From Dinochytrium kinnereticum (lineage: Eukaryota; Chytridiomycota; Chytridiomycetes; Chytridiales; Chytridiaceae), in contig JADGJT010000394.1 of assembly GCA_027604005.1 (NCBI GenBank), positions 1 through 19,516 of the forward strand: 19,516 nucleotides of DNA, written 5' to 3'. Below the pieces are notes generated by a model. The model did no database searches, was not told the origin of the DNA, and was given only the letters and a program-made list of their open reading frames with translations. This document shows positions 10,203 to 19,515 of the stretch, piece after piece. Numbering within the stretch: position 1 is the stretch's first letter; each line of letters begins with the position of its first letter. The position numbers were made by a program, and so were the translations under genes.

Positions 10203-10726
10203 CAAAGAGTCAACTCAGAGCCATCGTTGTACCCATAAAAATCCACCGAACTATTTCCACTCTTGGTCCTAGTCAGACCTAGCAAATTCACTGTTACTCC
10301 GAGCAAGGTTCCCCTCCATTACATTTCACACATCATCACACGGATTGGTGAGTAGATATCTCCGGAACCCTTGATATTCTGACAGCTTGCCATGTCACGA
10401 ACAGATTGTGTCCTAAAATGGCACAGGGCGACACGCGTTTGGACGTTAGATTTTGGATATGGAGCTAGCGCTGTTTGCTTGTTGCTGGCAATGTCGCCGT
10501 GATGTTTTCTGCGGGACTCAAATCCAAAGTGCATCTTATTGATCCAATAAGCCTGTGGCAGTTGTTCAAGAAATTTGAGACTGAGGTCTACGCCTAAATT
10601 GAAAGAATATACATATCCAAAGTTATCGGTTAGTGTTGTTTGGCCTCGAGTTATCTCGTCCTTGTGTATTTTTTGTGTACTTCTTTTTATAATATTAAAT
10701 TATTAAAAAGTCAAGATATCATTTCA

Positions 10727-10732
10727 TTTATT
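10727..10732 (-). terminator. Candidate poly(A) signal AATAAA for the cyclase gene
   Basis: TTTATT on the plus strand reads AATAAA on the minus strand, about 240 nt past the cyclase stop codon at 10974-10976. The assignment is by position only. Confidence 0.45.
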
Positions 10733-10973
10733 CGAATTCTGTTTAATCCAAATAAAAAGGAGAGACTCAGAAGCTGACCAGCATGAATCGGAAATACTTC
10801 AAAAGTTCCACCCAGATTTATGAGGGAATTTACGGAAAGGCACAGCTAAAGGTGGAAGAAATGCAGTCTAATGTACAAATCCACTACACCCATTAGACGT
10901 CCAGAAAAATCCACTAAGGTAAAGAAGCAGGTGGAGAAAATGATCCAGTATAAAATCATTAACTCCGCTTTGC

Positions 10974-13900
10974 TTAAATCCTGTTGAATATCATATATTC
11001 CTCCAAGATCCCCACGATCCTGGTAGCCCCCATTTTCTGATACGTCGCTACAGCCTCATTTAGAAAAAAATTCTGCATCTGACGTGAAGTCGGATGCAAT
11101 ACACCAAGAACCCAATATGAAATCGCTCGTTGAGTCAATAGTGTCTCCATAATTTTGACTGTCTTAGCCCTCTTAAAGCATCCCCTTAGTTTTTTCAAAG
11201 CTCTCGTCAGTCTCGATTTTGATTTCGGCAATCTCTCTGAAGATAACTCGACGCAAATTCTCATAAGATAGCAAGGCATCCGCATTATAGAAATATCTCT
11301 GGTAACGCCCATATCCCTTATCATTATCTCAAGCCTCCTCAATGATGCGTCGAACCTCTGCCTTTGATCCTCCGAGAACTGATGATAGAAAGATAGTGTC
11401 CTGCCTTTTTGAATCATTGGCATCAATGCCATGCATGAAATAAAGGTAAGGTGATTTAAACACTCCAATATTATAATAGCCGCCTTATCAAACCCCTTCC
11501 AAGCAATCGATATATTTTCATACAAATCAATAAACTCTTGAGGAGAGGAATCGCTTTGATTTAAGGTGCATAACCAAGCTTTTGCAATCGGTCCCAGGTG
11601 TTTTACTAGCGGTATGACGTCCAAATTCTCTGAAAAAGTATTGCAGATGTGGTAGAATCGTTCTGCCTCTTGAAAGTTTCCGGTATGAGTTAAATAGCAA
11701 GAGACTTGATAGGGAATAGCTGTTGACCAGAATTTTCCAAGGGCCTGAGCGATGTCGAGGTATGACATAAGGTTTTTGTACGCAAAGTCAATCTCTCCGG
11801 TCAAAGAGGCCAACCCAGCCTGAAGACATATAGACACTAAATTGAAAAGATTAAAAAGTGCAAGAGGCCTTTCGTATTGGGATATAAAGCAAAAGTGTGA
11901 AACGATGGCATTAAAAACACAGCGCAGTAAAGCAGAACACATACTAAATTGATTCGCAGGGTTACCTCTAGTTGCATGGTAGCTATTAATGTATAATGAA
12001 AAGTGTTTAATTAAAGACTGTACAATACACTAATAGAATCGTTACCGTTCAAAAGCTATAAAATGTTGCCTTGCACTATCACAATCCCCATCCAAGTAAT
12101 AGACAATCGCAGGCGCAAACCCATAATAATGCTTCTCCTCTCCAATTTTTTCTCCAATCGACAACGCCGATTTCAAATACATATGAGCAATACTCTTATT
12201 CCCCTTCAAAGCAAGTCCATGCGCGGCCCTCGCACAAATCACAACCCATTCTACTGGGTTACACGCAGCTGTAGGCATCTTTGCATTCAAAAGCTCGAAC
12301 ATATACCATCCCAGGAATTCCTTTGAAGTGCTCACATCAAAGAATCCCATATGAAAGAGCGCACCAAACGCAAGGGATTTAGCCTGTTCTTCTTTCGTCC
12401 CTTTTCCCGTCGACAGGTTATTAGTCGCTTTTCCTCGTAAAAGCCGTTTTCCACCACCTGTTCGAATAAACATTACGGCCTGTCTCATTACCGCTTTTTT
12501 CGTGGCTTTTTTTAAGGATTGTGGATCTAAATGAATGTTACAACCTAGTAACTTCAGAGACTCTTCTGCGGCCTTCTTTCCTTCGTTAAAGAGAATAGAA
12601 ACGGAGCAGCAGTGAGATACGACGGACCACCAGATGGATATTCTCTCCTTGCAGAGAATTTCGGCTGCTTCCTTTTTGCTGAGCGTTTTGGTGATCACGT
12701 CTTCGCTTTGTTTTACAAAGTTGATCAATAGCTCCATAGTCGCACGGGCTTCCGAAAGCAAAAACCGTGATAGGTACAGTTGGCTAGGTGAAAGATAATT
12801 ATTAAATAGATATGCATTATTGAAATGCAGTAAAAGAAGCACAAAATGAAATCAGAAAACTCACCCCAGCTCTTCTAGAACGTTAACCTTTTGAACAATA
12901 TTATCCGAACGAGTATAATGATAAGCAATTACGGGCAACACCGCCCGCCTGTTCGCCGCACTCTCCGCCGACATCTCTAACATCTCCGCAATGCAACCGT
13001 GTAGTTCAATTCGCCGCGAAAAAGGCATCGATTCGTAGATAGCATTGGTTATAGATATATGTCTAAAAGCATAGGAATTAGAGCGACTGAAAGACGGCAA
13101 TTCCGGTCCTTTTGCTTGTCCGTCGGAGTCGAGATCAATCAAAGGTTGGTTGAAGTTGGTGTGATTGCCGCCAGCTGCTTCGAATTTAACAGACATTTCG
13201 GTTACGGCGGAGCAGGTTAGAAAATTGAAAGCGTCGTAATTGGTTATGACTGTTTTGAGGTGTTGCACTGATTCCGAGATACTGCTGACAGCAATAATAT
13301 CATCTAAGGAAAAGTACTATCGATACGAAAAGATAACAATAGATTACTATATGCCAGCAAGCAAAAGCTAGGATGAGATATCAAACCTGCCCATAAACTG
13401 ATGCAACTCGGAGAAGGGATTGAAAATTCGCATCAAGTCTAATTGTAATAGTCAGAATGTCATTCTTAAACTCATAATTACTTATCAAACTGACTCATGA
13501 TGCCTGCACCAACGTCAGAAATAAGCATAGTATCTATATCATTTCCCATGGCTGTGAACCTCATAAGACCGTCCGGCATAACACCAAACGACTTTCCGAG
13601 ATTATCCACGAGGGACAAAACGACAAATTCGATAAACAGAGGGCTGCCGCGAGTTCTTGAATATATAGCGTTAACAAAATAAGCGATAAAATTTCAAAAT
13701 GCGTACCTTCCAAAATAAGTTCATCAATCTTGAGAACACCTTGGTCTTTAAGCTTACTCAGCTGAGTAGATTAGAAAAAAGTCCTAAATCGCCCCCGATA
13801 CGTACCAAAAGCTCTCCAGTCTCATTCTTACTGAATCCTTCTAGAACAGTCTTTCGGCAATTCGGTGAGGCTGATGTTTTCCGAAGGGCTTCTGGCGATG

Positions 13901-16900
13901 CCGGAATAATCGGTCGGCTGCAGATCAGCAAAAGAATCTGTGATCAGAGTTAATGTAAAAAAAGAAGATCGATCCTGCTCCTGCTCACATTTGAACAATT
14001 CTCCACCATCTCGTAAAGAATATCCAGTGATGAAAGATCTAACCACTGGACATCGTCAAAAATAATCGCTGTTCTTCGCCCATGCCCAACCCACTTATTA
14101 AAAATCCGAATCAGAAGCGACTTCACCAACGACGCCCTGGCCTTTCCATCTAAATTAGACGTCCAATTTGTCTCATTGAGCACCAGCTGCGGGAGCAACA
14201 CACCCAATAAAGGAGTAAGTTTCTCATCCTCACCAAAGAACCTAAGGAATTCCGCTGCAGCTTCGTCGTCTTTACTTTTCATATTATCTGCGAGTTCAGA
14301 GGCAGAGCTTTTGGATAAAGCTCCTATGACTTTATCTCTGAATCCTTTAGTCGATGTCTTATTTCCGCCGGAGACTGTAGTATGGGAAGTCGTGGATGAC
14401 GAGCAAGATTTTCGACCGTATAGTAGTGACTCATTGAACTTCGAGGCATGCTGCCCGCTGGATATGAAGGATTGGGATGATTTCGAGCGAAATATGAGGA
14501 ATGCAAGGGCCCGCATCCCAAAGTATGGTCTGAAAGATGGCGAAAGGCAATAACCATAAGGTTTCAAACCATCAAAAGAGCGAACTTACATCCATTGATC
14601 AACCTCAGATCCTAGGAATAGTTTTCACATCATCAGAATATATCAAAATTCACGAGACCCACCTTTGGTAATGCTGAAAACATGTAAGAAACCAGACTAA
14701 ACAAAGACAAAAACATGTTAAGCATGCATCCTACCATGTGTCGATCCCATTCACCATACAAGAATGTTCAAAAAGCCTCAACAAATTCGACTTCCCCAAT
14801 CCACTGGCACCTTGGATCAATATAGAGTAATTCCCTTCCTTTGACAGCCATCCATCAATGTTGTGATTTATCAAATCCTGCTGATCGCGGTACCCAATGC
14901 AGCCAAAAAGCTTTCCAGCATTGTCTCGCTGAAGAGTTCTATCGCCTATGTGAAGGCTAACGGCTGTTGTGGGATGGGAATCTAGGGCTTCAATTGTTCC
15001 GTGCGGCGTCCATACATTTAATGCAGCGTTCTTGCCTTTAAACTGTAGGCGTGGAAGGAATAAATCAAATTATCGCTAATGATGAGAGAGATTGAGGGAG
15101 ATGTTTTGGGAAAACAAATAGAGAAAATAAACTGGAATGGCGGTGCGGCTAACCATAAAGCTCCCGAGACTGGAAAATTGAAACATATCCAGCGCAGCCG
15201 TCCTTGTATCGTCATCACAGACAATCCTATAATCCATCCCCTCAATCGAAAGCATCCTCGCAGCCACATTCACAACATCACCTACCAAAAAAAATAAACA
15301 ATTAGAGTATTTTCCATTGGTTGGTTAAAATTAAAAACAAATCCCCCCCCCCCCCCCCCCCCCCCAACCAACCAAAAATATTTAACAACAAACCTAGCAA
15401 GCTTGCATCCCTCCGGTTATCATTCCCAATCTCCGAGAACAATATCGGTCCAGACGCTATTGATACTCGTATCTTCGTCTCGACGTTGTGATCAAGGTGT
15501 GACTTTTTTGCCTCGAGACAGTTGTTTAGAAATGCGTTGCTTGCTTTTACGGCGGCGAGCTGCTCTTTTTTCTGAGGCCATGGCTGAGGGATAGAGGTGT
15601 GTCAGAAAAGTAACAGTTATTGGGATAAACTTACAGGTAGACCGAAAACGGCTAATAGAGTTTTACCCTTGTCATCAACTTTCAGCGAAATCAGTAAGGG
15701 GTAATGAAAAAAAATTATAGATAAAGATAATAAACAGGCAGAATCACAACCACTAGTCTAAAACAACCCAGTCAAACACAAGAAAAAAGTATAAAGAACA
15801 ACAGACAGAGCCAGAAAACGAATGAGAACAAAAAACAAAAAGAGCAAAGAAACGAGATAATAATCTCACCAGAAAACTGCTGAAACACCCCATCCTCCTC
15901 CTGAAGAGCCTCTAAAAACATCCTTATAACCCTCTGCATCTCCCGAACCCCAACGCCCGCCACCCCACCACTCCAAATCTTCACAAACACAACGCTCACC
16001 TGTCGGTACTCCTCCACCTTATCTCTCAAAAAACTATTTGCATGTCTTACCCTTGACGGGGAGCGAAGCGTGCTTGCATGCGGGCTGGCCGGAGCGTAAA
16101 ACACACCCCCATCATCCCTTTTAGGAACAGGTCCAGCCCGTAGCAGGTACCGAAGGAGAGACTGGTTGATGAATTTTGTGAGGATGGGGTTGATAGCTGT
16201 GTCAGCATCTCCAGAGGACGAGAAGACTGTTTTACGAGGAGTCATGGAGGGAGTGCTGGATTCGCGATGAATATAGCCTGGGAGTCGGGGACTTGAAAGC
16301 AGAGTGGATTCGAGGTGGGTCGATAGAAGGGTTTTGAGTTTTGGGATGGAGTCTTTGACGATGACGTAGATATTTCCGACGTCTTCATTTGTGATGATTT
16401 TGTAGGGAAAGAGGGTCTCGTCCATCGCGTTAAGACCCATAGCGTTCCAGACGTCAGAAGACAACCCTAGCTCTCCTATCTCACAGTCATCAGATGGTGG
16501 GAGAGAAAGGGAAATGTCTCTATCGAAACAAAAAAAAAAACAACAAGCAAGCAACGAAAGCACACTAAACAGAAACCGGAAAGACATTTCCTACCCGATC
16601 CCGAATTATCCAAAGCTGGTCCGAGGCACCTTATACAACTCGAACTAATACAATAATCCATCCTCTCCATAAACCCAATAATGACCCTATCTCCGACCCC
16701 ACAAGCAACGCCCACATGCAACCTCAACAAGATATTCTGCATCTTGTCCCCCGCATCCCAAGCATCACTACCCCCAGAGACCCGTCTTTCACAGTACAGA
16801 GCCCCTCGAGAGCTATTTTGCCGAAAAAAAGATTTGGGTGATAGTTGAGGAAGATTTGAGGAGTCTTGGGAGGGTGCTATATTGGTGTGCTGATAGGAGA

Positions 16901-17773
16901 AGGTAAAGGTTGAATGGTCGCTGAGAATTTTGAGGCAGCAGGTGGTTGCGCGGTGGAGGAGGTGAGGGGTCGGTTCTGTGGGCGATTTCTTTGTGAATGT
17001 GACGAGGAGCGCGTCGCCTTAGTTGGTGGATTTCGGGTTTAATGCCTTCAGTATGGGGGGTAAAGCCTACCTAGAAACTGTTTGTTTTTTTAAATTATTT
17101 TTTCATAGTATGGGAGTTGAGGATTTCAAAGTGCCTTTTTTTACACTAAGGCAAACCAAGGGGAGAAAAAATAATATAAACCTTGACAATATCTCCTTCG
17201 TTTTCATAAATGATGGATATAAGCTGGTTTTGAATGGTTTAGCAAAAAGGAAAAGAAACAAAACAACACCATTCAAGCCTAAACGGCTTAGCCGCAGACC
17301 CCTCACCTCGCTAAGATACTCTCCAACGCTCTGCGTGATAATCTCCGACGACACTTTCCCCATCTCTGCCTATATCCCACAATAAAAACAGCGAGCAAAC
17401 GGCAACAAAAAACAACAACAACAACAACCAAAAAAAAAAAAAAAAAAAGCCAGTCAGTCGAGAACATCAGCAACTGAATCTGCTCTTACAAGTTTCGACG
17501 TGAGACTTGAGTATCCCGATATATCAATCATGACCTTTCATCAGAAAAAAAGAAAGGGGGTGGCAGCGGACCCAAAAAAAGAAGTGAATAAAGGCGACCC
17601 GACAACCCCTTCCTAAAACCAAAGAGAACACTTACAACAGCCATATACTCAGCCACAACAAACGGCTCCCCCATCTTCAAATTCATCAACATCGTTTCCC
17701 TTAGCTGTCCATCCTCCACCACATTCCGAACATACTCTGAGACATAAGAATCAAGCAACCCGCCACCTCCCAT
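10974..17773 (-). CDS. ADCY10-like soluble adenylyl cyclase: C1 and C2 cyclase domains, P-loop ATPase, helical C-terminus
   Basis: Predicted to make cAMP from ATP; animal ADCY10 is bicarbonate/calcium-stimulated, which is not shown here. Inferred exons: 17773-17636, 17534-17490, 17369-17307, 17223-17182, 17077-17071, 17017-16595, 16475-15870, 15678-15635, 15583-15394, 15281-15154, 15042-14735, 14673-14663, 14611-14590, 14529-13989, 13937-13806, 13761-13707, 13655-13482, 13438-13387, 13316-12865, 12783-12046, 11982-10974. Length ~1,726 residues; human ADCY10 has 1,610. C1: MIDISGYSSLT (Asp50), IVKFLGDALLV (Lys96, Asp100), LRLHVGVACG. C2 (~398-560): DDKGKTLLAVFG (Lys445), Ser517, LLGDVVNVAARM (Asn524, Arg528). 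ATPase: Walker A GASGLGKS (640-647), Walker B AIIFDDVQWLD (Asp834/835), LLLICSRP, RGSPLFIE. The rest is helical, TPR-like. An in-frame TAA directly precedes the ATG. Junction 16/17 is one nucleotide short; the exon 7 acceptor could be 16517. No membrane segments are visible. Confidence 0.9.
14590..14611 (-). other. Twenty-two-nucleotide exon 13 of the cyclase gene
   Basis: A 22-nt exon on the minus strand lies between CCTAG and GTAAGT. It encodes GSEVDQW(I), leading into IPYFGMRAL, the segment that typically follows the P-loop strand in these ATPase modules. The introns on either side are 51 and 60 nt. Confidence 0.7.
14663..14673 (-). other. Eleven-nucleotide microexon (exon 12) of the cyclase gene
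   Basis: CATTACCAAAG on the minus strand lies between TTTTCAG and GTGGGT. It joins the Walker A exon to exon 13 in phase, giving DTCITKGSEVDQW. Using the upstream TTTAG acceptor instead breaks the frame of the next exon. Confidence 0.7.
15317..15375. repeat. Homopolymer of 23 C (G on the transcribed strand) inside a 10-bp inverted repeat
   Basis: A run of 23 C (15343-15365) sits in the intron 15282-15393 of the minus-strand cyclase gene. Perfect 10-bp inverted arms lie at 15317-15326 (TTGGTTGGTT) and 15366-15375 (AACCAACCAA). The pre-mRNA carries the G run. Homopolymer length may be inexact in the assembly. Confidence 0.85.
17071..17077 (-). other. Seven-nucleotide microexon (exon 5) of the cyclase gene
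   Basis: On the minus strand TTTCTAG is flanked by CAG on the acceptor side and GTAGGC on the donor side. Joining it between ...ATTGTCAAG (exon 4) and GCGACGCG... (exon 6) gives D-I-V-K-F-L-G-D-A-L-L, the conserved metal-binding motif of class III cyclases. Without it the frame does not close and the Phe-x-Gly is lost. The flanking introns are 104 and 53 nt. Confidence 0.75.
17408..17448. repeat. (CAA)n followed by A19 within a cyclase intron
   Basis: Simple-sequence tract of ACA/CAA triplets followed by 19 A, inside the intron between exons 2 and 3 of the minus-strand cyclase gene. On the transcript it reads T19 followed by TTG repeats, lying some way upstream of the acceptor. Confidence 0.8.
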
Positions 17774-18359
17774 TTAAGTGGACCTGGAACCTTTTTTTTA
17801 TCTGCTGTTAGATCGATTTGAGAAGGTAAAGTATCTCTTAACTGTGGTGCTCTGGAAATTAATTGTGATGATCACCCATTGCCAAACGATGGAGGGATTT
17901 GCAATACTGCGGTTTTTTCCTTGGTGGTGTGGGATTTTCTTCTGCACGCGATATTCATTTGAGCGTTAAGTGTTGGTTCACATAAGTAACTTACCATCGA
18001 AAAGCTCAACAGATCTAATCATCGTCACGCCGCAGATGATAGATAATCGTCAACAACGTGACAAAGGACGACCAAAACTCTGTTTGATTGTTAGTTTTTG
18101 CTTGTTTAGTTTTGTGGGGGGAAAGTTAACGTTCTGTTTTCTTCTTAGCACTTATAACGCGAATGCGAGCAGCAAGCCCATAACTAGTCGACTTGTCAAC
18201 TGGGGTTGATAAGGGTTCCGTACCAGAGCTAACGCGGGCCGGTTGTCAAAGCACAAGTCTGCCGAGTGTAAAGGTGACCCGAGCTGAAGGAAGTGTTCAC
18301 AGCGCTGAAGGGATGGGGTTGGGACACTGGTCATCAGCCATATGATTTAGCAGAGGAGG

Positions 18360-18368
18360 TATAAAAAG
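18360..18368 (+). promoter_or_regulatory. TATA box-like element, plus strand
   Basis: TATAAAAAG preceded by a purine-rich stretch. No plus-strand coding gene follows within the window. A donor-like TTAGGTGAGTG lies about 60 bp downstream (near 18418). It could start a non-coding transcript or be fortuitous. Confidence 0.35.
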
Positions 18369-18883
18369 GAGACGTGGTGATACTAAAAATTCCATATGTT
18401 TTCTATTGGGAATATTTAGGTGAGTGAGAAGGATTCATATCACTCAAAGGAAACTGTCCAGCAGTGAACAAGGTGTCCACAAGATTGTAAGCGGTTGATC
18501 AGCTCGAAGCTGGCGCTCTTTAACCTGCCCGCATGGGCCTGAAGAACCCTGGCGAGAGAGTTCTCGTGGTGGTGGTGGGGGTGGAATAGATCCCTCAAGT
18601 TGCCATGCACTGAACCAGAGTTGGTTAGAACACCACAGTACCCCAATGTGAGGGAGCAAAGCTTGGCCAATAAGAATAACCAACCACAAGGCTGAACAGT
18701 ATTCAAAACGATGGATGCTCAATGGAACAAAGGATGAGAGCACGCTGCATTAAAAGCTCAAGAAAGAAGGAAGAAAGTCCAATAGATGCTTACCCTATGG
18801 ACCTGTTGAGTACAAGGTACAATGTGATCACCTTATTATTTAAGAACCTTTATTCCAATCTATTTTTTTTTTTATAAATCCTT

Positions 18884-18973
18884 CTGTGAAGTTCTCTCTT
18901 TGGCACTCCATGACTCAACCTTGACCCTCATGGAAGTGACCCACATTTGCCACACCGTCCTCAATATCAAACG
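18884..18973 (+). repeat. Diverged ~90 bp direct repeat, copy A
   Basis: By eye this aligns over its length with 19424-19515. The core TTGGC(A/C)CTCCAT...CCTTGACC...ATGGA matches at 28 of 35 positions with one gap; the right part from CAC to AACG matches at about 20 of 28. A 26-bp near-palindrome at 18908-18933 (CCATGA...TCATGG with inner TCAA...TTGA) lies at its centre. Confidence 0.65.
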
Positions 18974-19212
18974 CACTTTGCGATCCAAGGGTGGAACTAG
19001 CTCCTCTTTTGCTGAGGCAAGGATTTTGTCTGTGCTGTACTGCCAAGCGGGTTTCTCACAGTTTCATCATGTAATAAAAAGGAAAAACGAATAACAAAAA
19101 TGAACCTAGTCGGGGATCACACATACCAGGTAGAATGGGCTACTAGGAGGGAGTCTATCCTGCTCTGTGAGAATCTAGCGTTTCTCACATGTTCGCTGCG
19201 GCGAGTTGTCCC

Positions 19213-19260
19213 AAAACACTTAAGTCCTCTGTGTACCTTTTCCCCCTCTTAAGTGGTTTT
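19213..19260. repeat. Inverted repeat able to form a 12-bp hairpin
   Basis: AAAACACTTAAG at 19213-19224 is complementary to CTTAAGTGGTTTT at 19248-19260 with one bulged base and a 23-nt loop. A further small hairpin (CCTGCG/CGCAGG) lies at 19391-19407. Confidence 0.6.
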
Positions 19261-19423
19261 TCCGTTAAAGACGGTTTTTCCCACGCTTTTCTTTTCTTTT
19301 CTTTTGAGGGGTTTTTGGTCCTTGGCGCGCTTTTGTTGCGTTTATCGTTTCTTTTTCTATATTTGGTGTCGTTGCCGCCTTTACGGCAGGCCTGCGTTTC
19401 CCGCAGGGCTGGCGTAGAGTCAC

Positions 19424-19515
19424 CTGTGAGTTTTTCTCATTGGCCCTCCATAGTTCAAGCCTTGACCACTATGGACAAAGAATTCACTGTGCCGCGCCAT
19501 CCTCATTCTTGAACG
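19424..19515 (+). repeat. Diverged ~90 bp direct repeat, copy B (reaches the window edge)
   Basis: Partner of 18884-18973, in the same orientation and 540 bp downstream. Its central 27-bp palindrome at 19448-19474 is better preserved (CCATAGT...ACTATGG with inner TCAAG...CTTGA). The repeat may continue beyond the window. Confidence 0.65.

Larger units (their letters stand above)
9968..10973. other. Convergent intergenic region (3' UTRs of the WD40 and cyclase genes)
   Basis: About 1 kb between the stop codons of two converging genes. It holds one candidate polyadenylation hexamer for each gene and an AT-rich stretch around 10685-10760. The short frames present show no homology I recognise, so I see no gene here. 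Confidence 0.6.

Noticed and set aside
10319..10534. Short minus-strand frame in the convergent intergenic region
   Set aside because: It is short, has no recognisable domain or exon partners, and lies where 3' UTRs are expected.
11966..11982. A 17-nt microexon ending at a GTAACC donor before the last cyclase exon
   Set aside because: Reading straight through from the acceptor at 11982 is in frame to the stop at 10974. The spliced alternative through the AATTTAG acceptor meets a stop within about 40 codons.
14663..14691. A longer exon 12 beginning at the TTTAG acceptor (encoding CLVSYMFSALPK)
   Set aside because: It would leave exon 13 out of the frame that yields GSEVDQW and IPYFGMRAL. The CAG acceptor 18 nt downstream solves phase and homology together.
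17535..17635. Read-through of exon 1 past 17636 as a separate small protein of about 80 residues
   Set aside because: The sequence after GTAAGT loses homology and ends at a stop, whereas splicing to 17534 gives the continuous cyclase motif YMAVVMIDISGYSSLT.
10974..17773. Bacterial or contaminant origin of the AAA-cyclase
   Set aside because: Bacteria have similar cyclase-ATPase fusions, but this gene has about 20 GT-AG introns and lies on the same contig as TUP1.
18440..18743. Overlapping minus-strand frames of 88-99 codons
   Set aside because: Two different frames overlap over the same bases with no homology or codon signal. They are best explained as chance frames in non-coding DNA.
18900..19512. 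Plus-strand frames of 64 and 107 codons near the right edge
   Set aside because: They run through the diverged repeat copies and hairpins, show no domain, and have Phe/Leu-rich composition typical of T-rich non-coding sequence.
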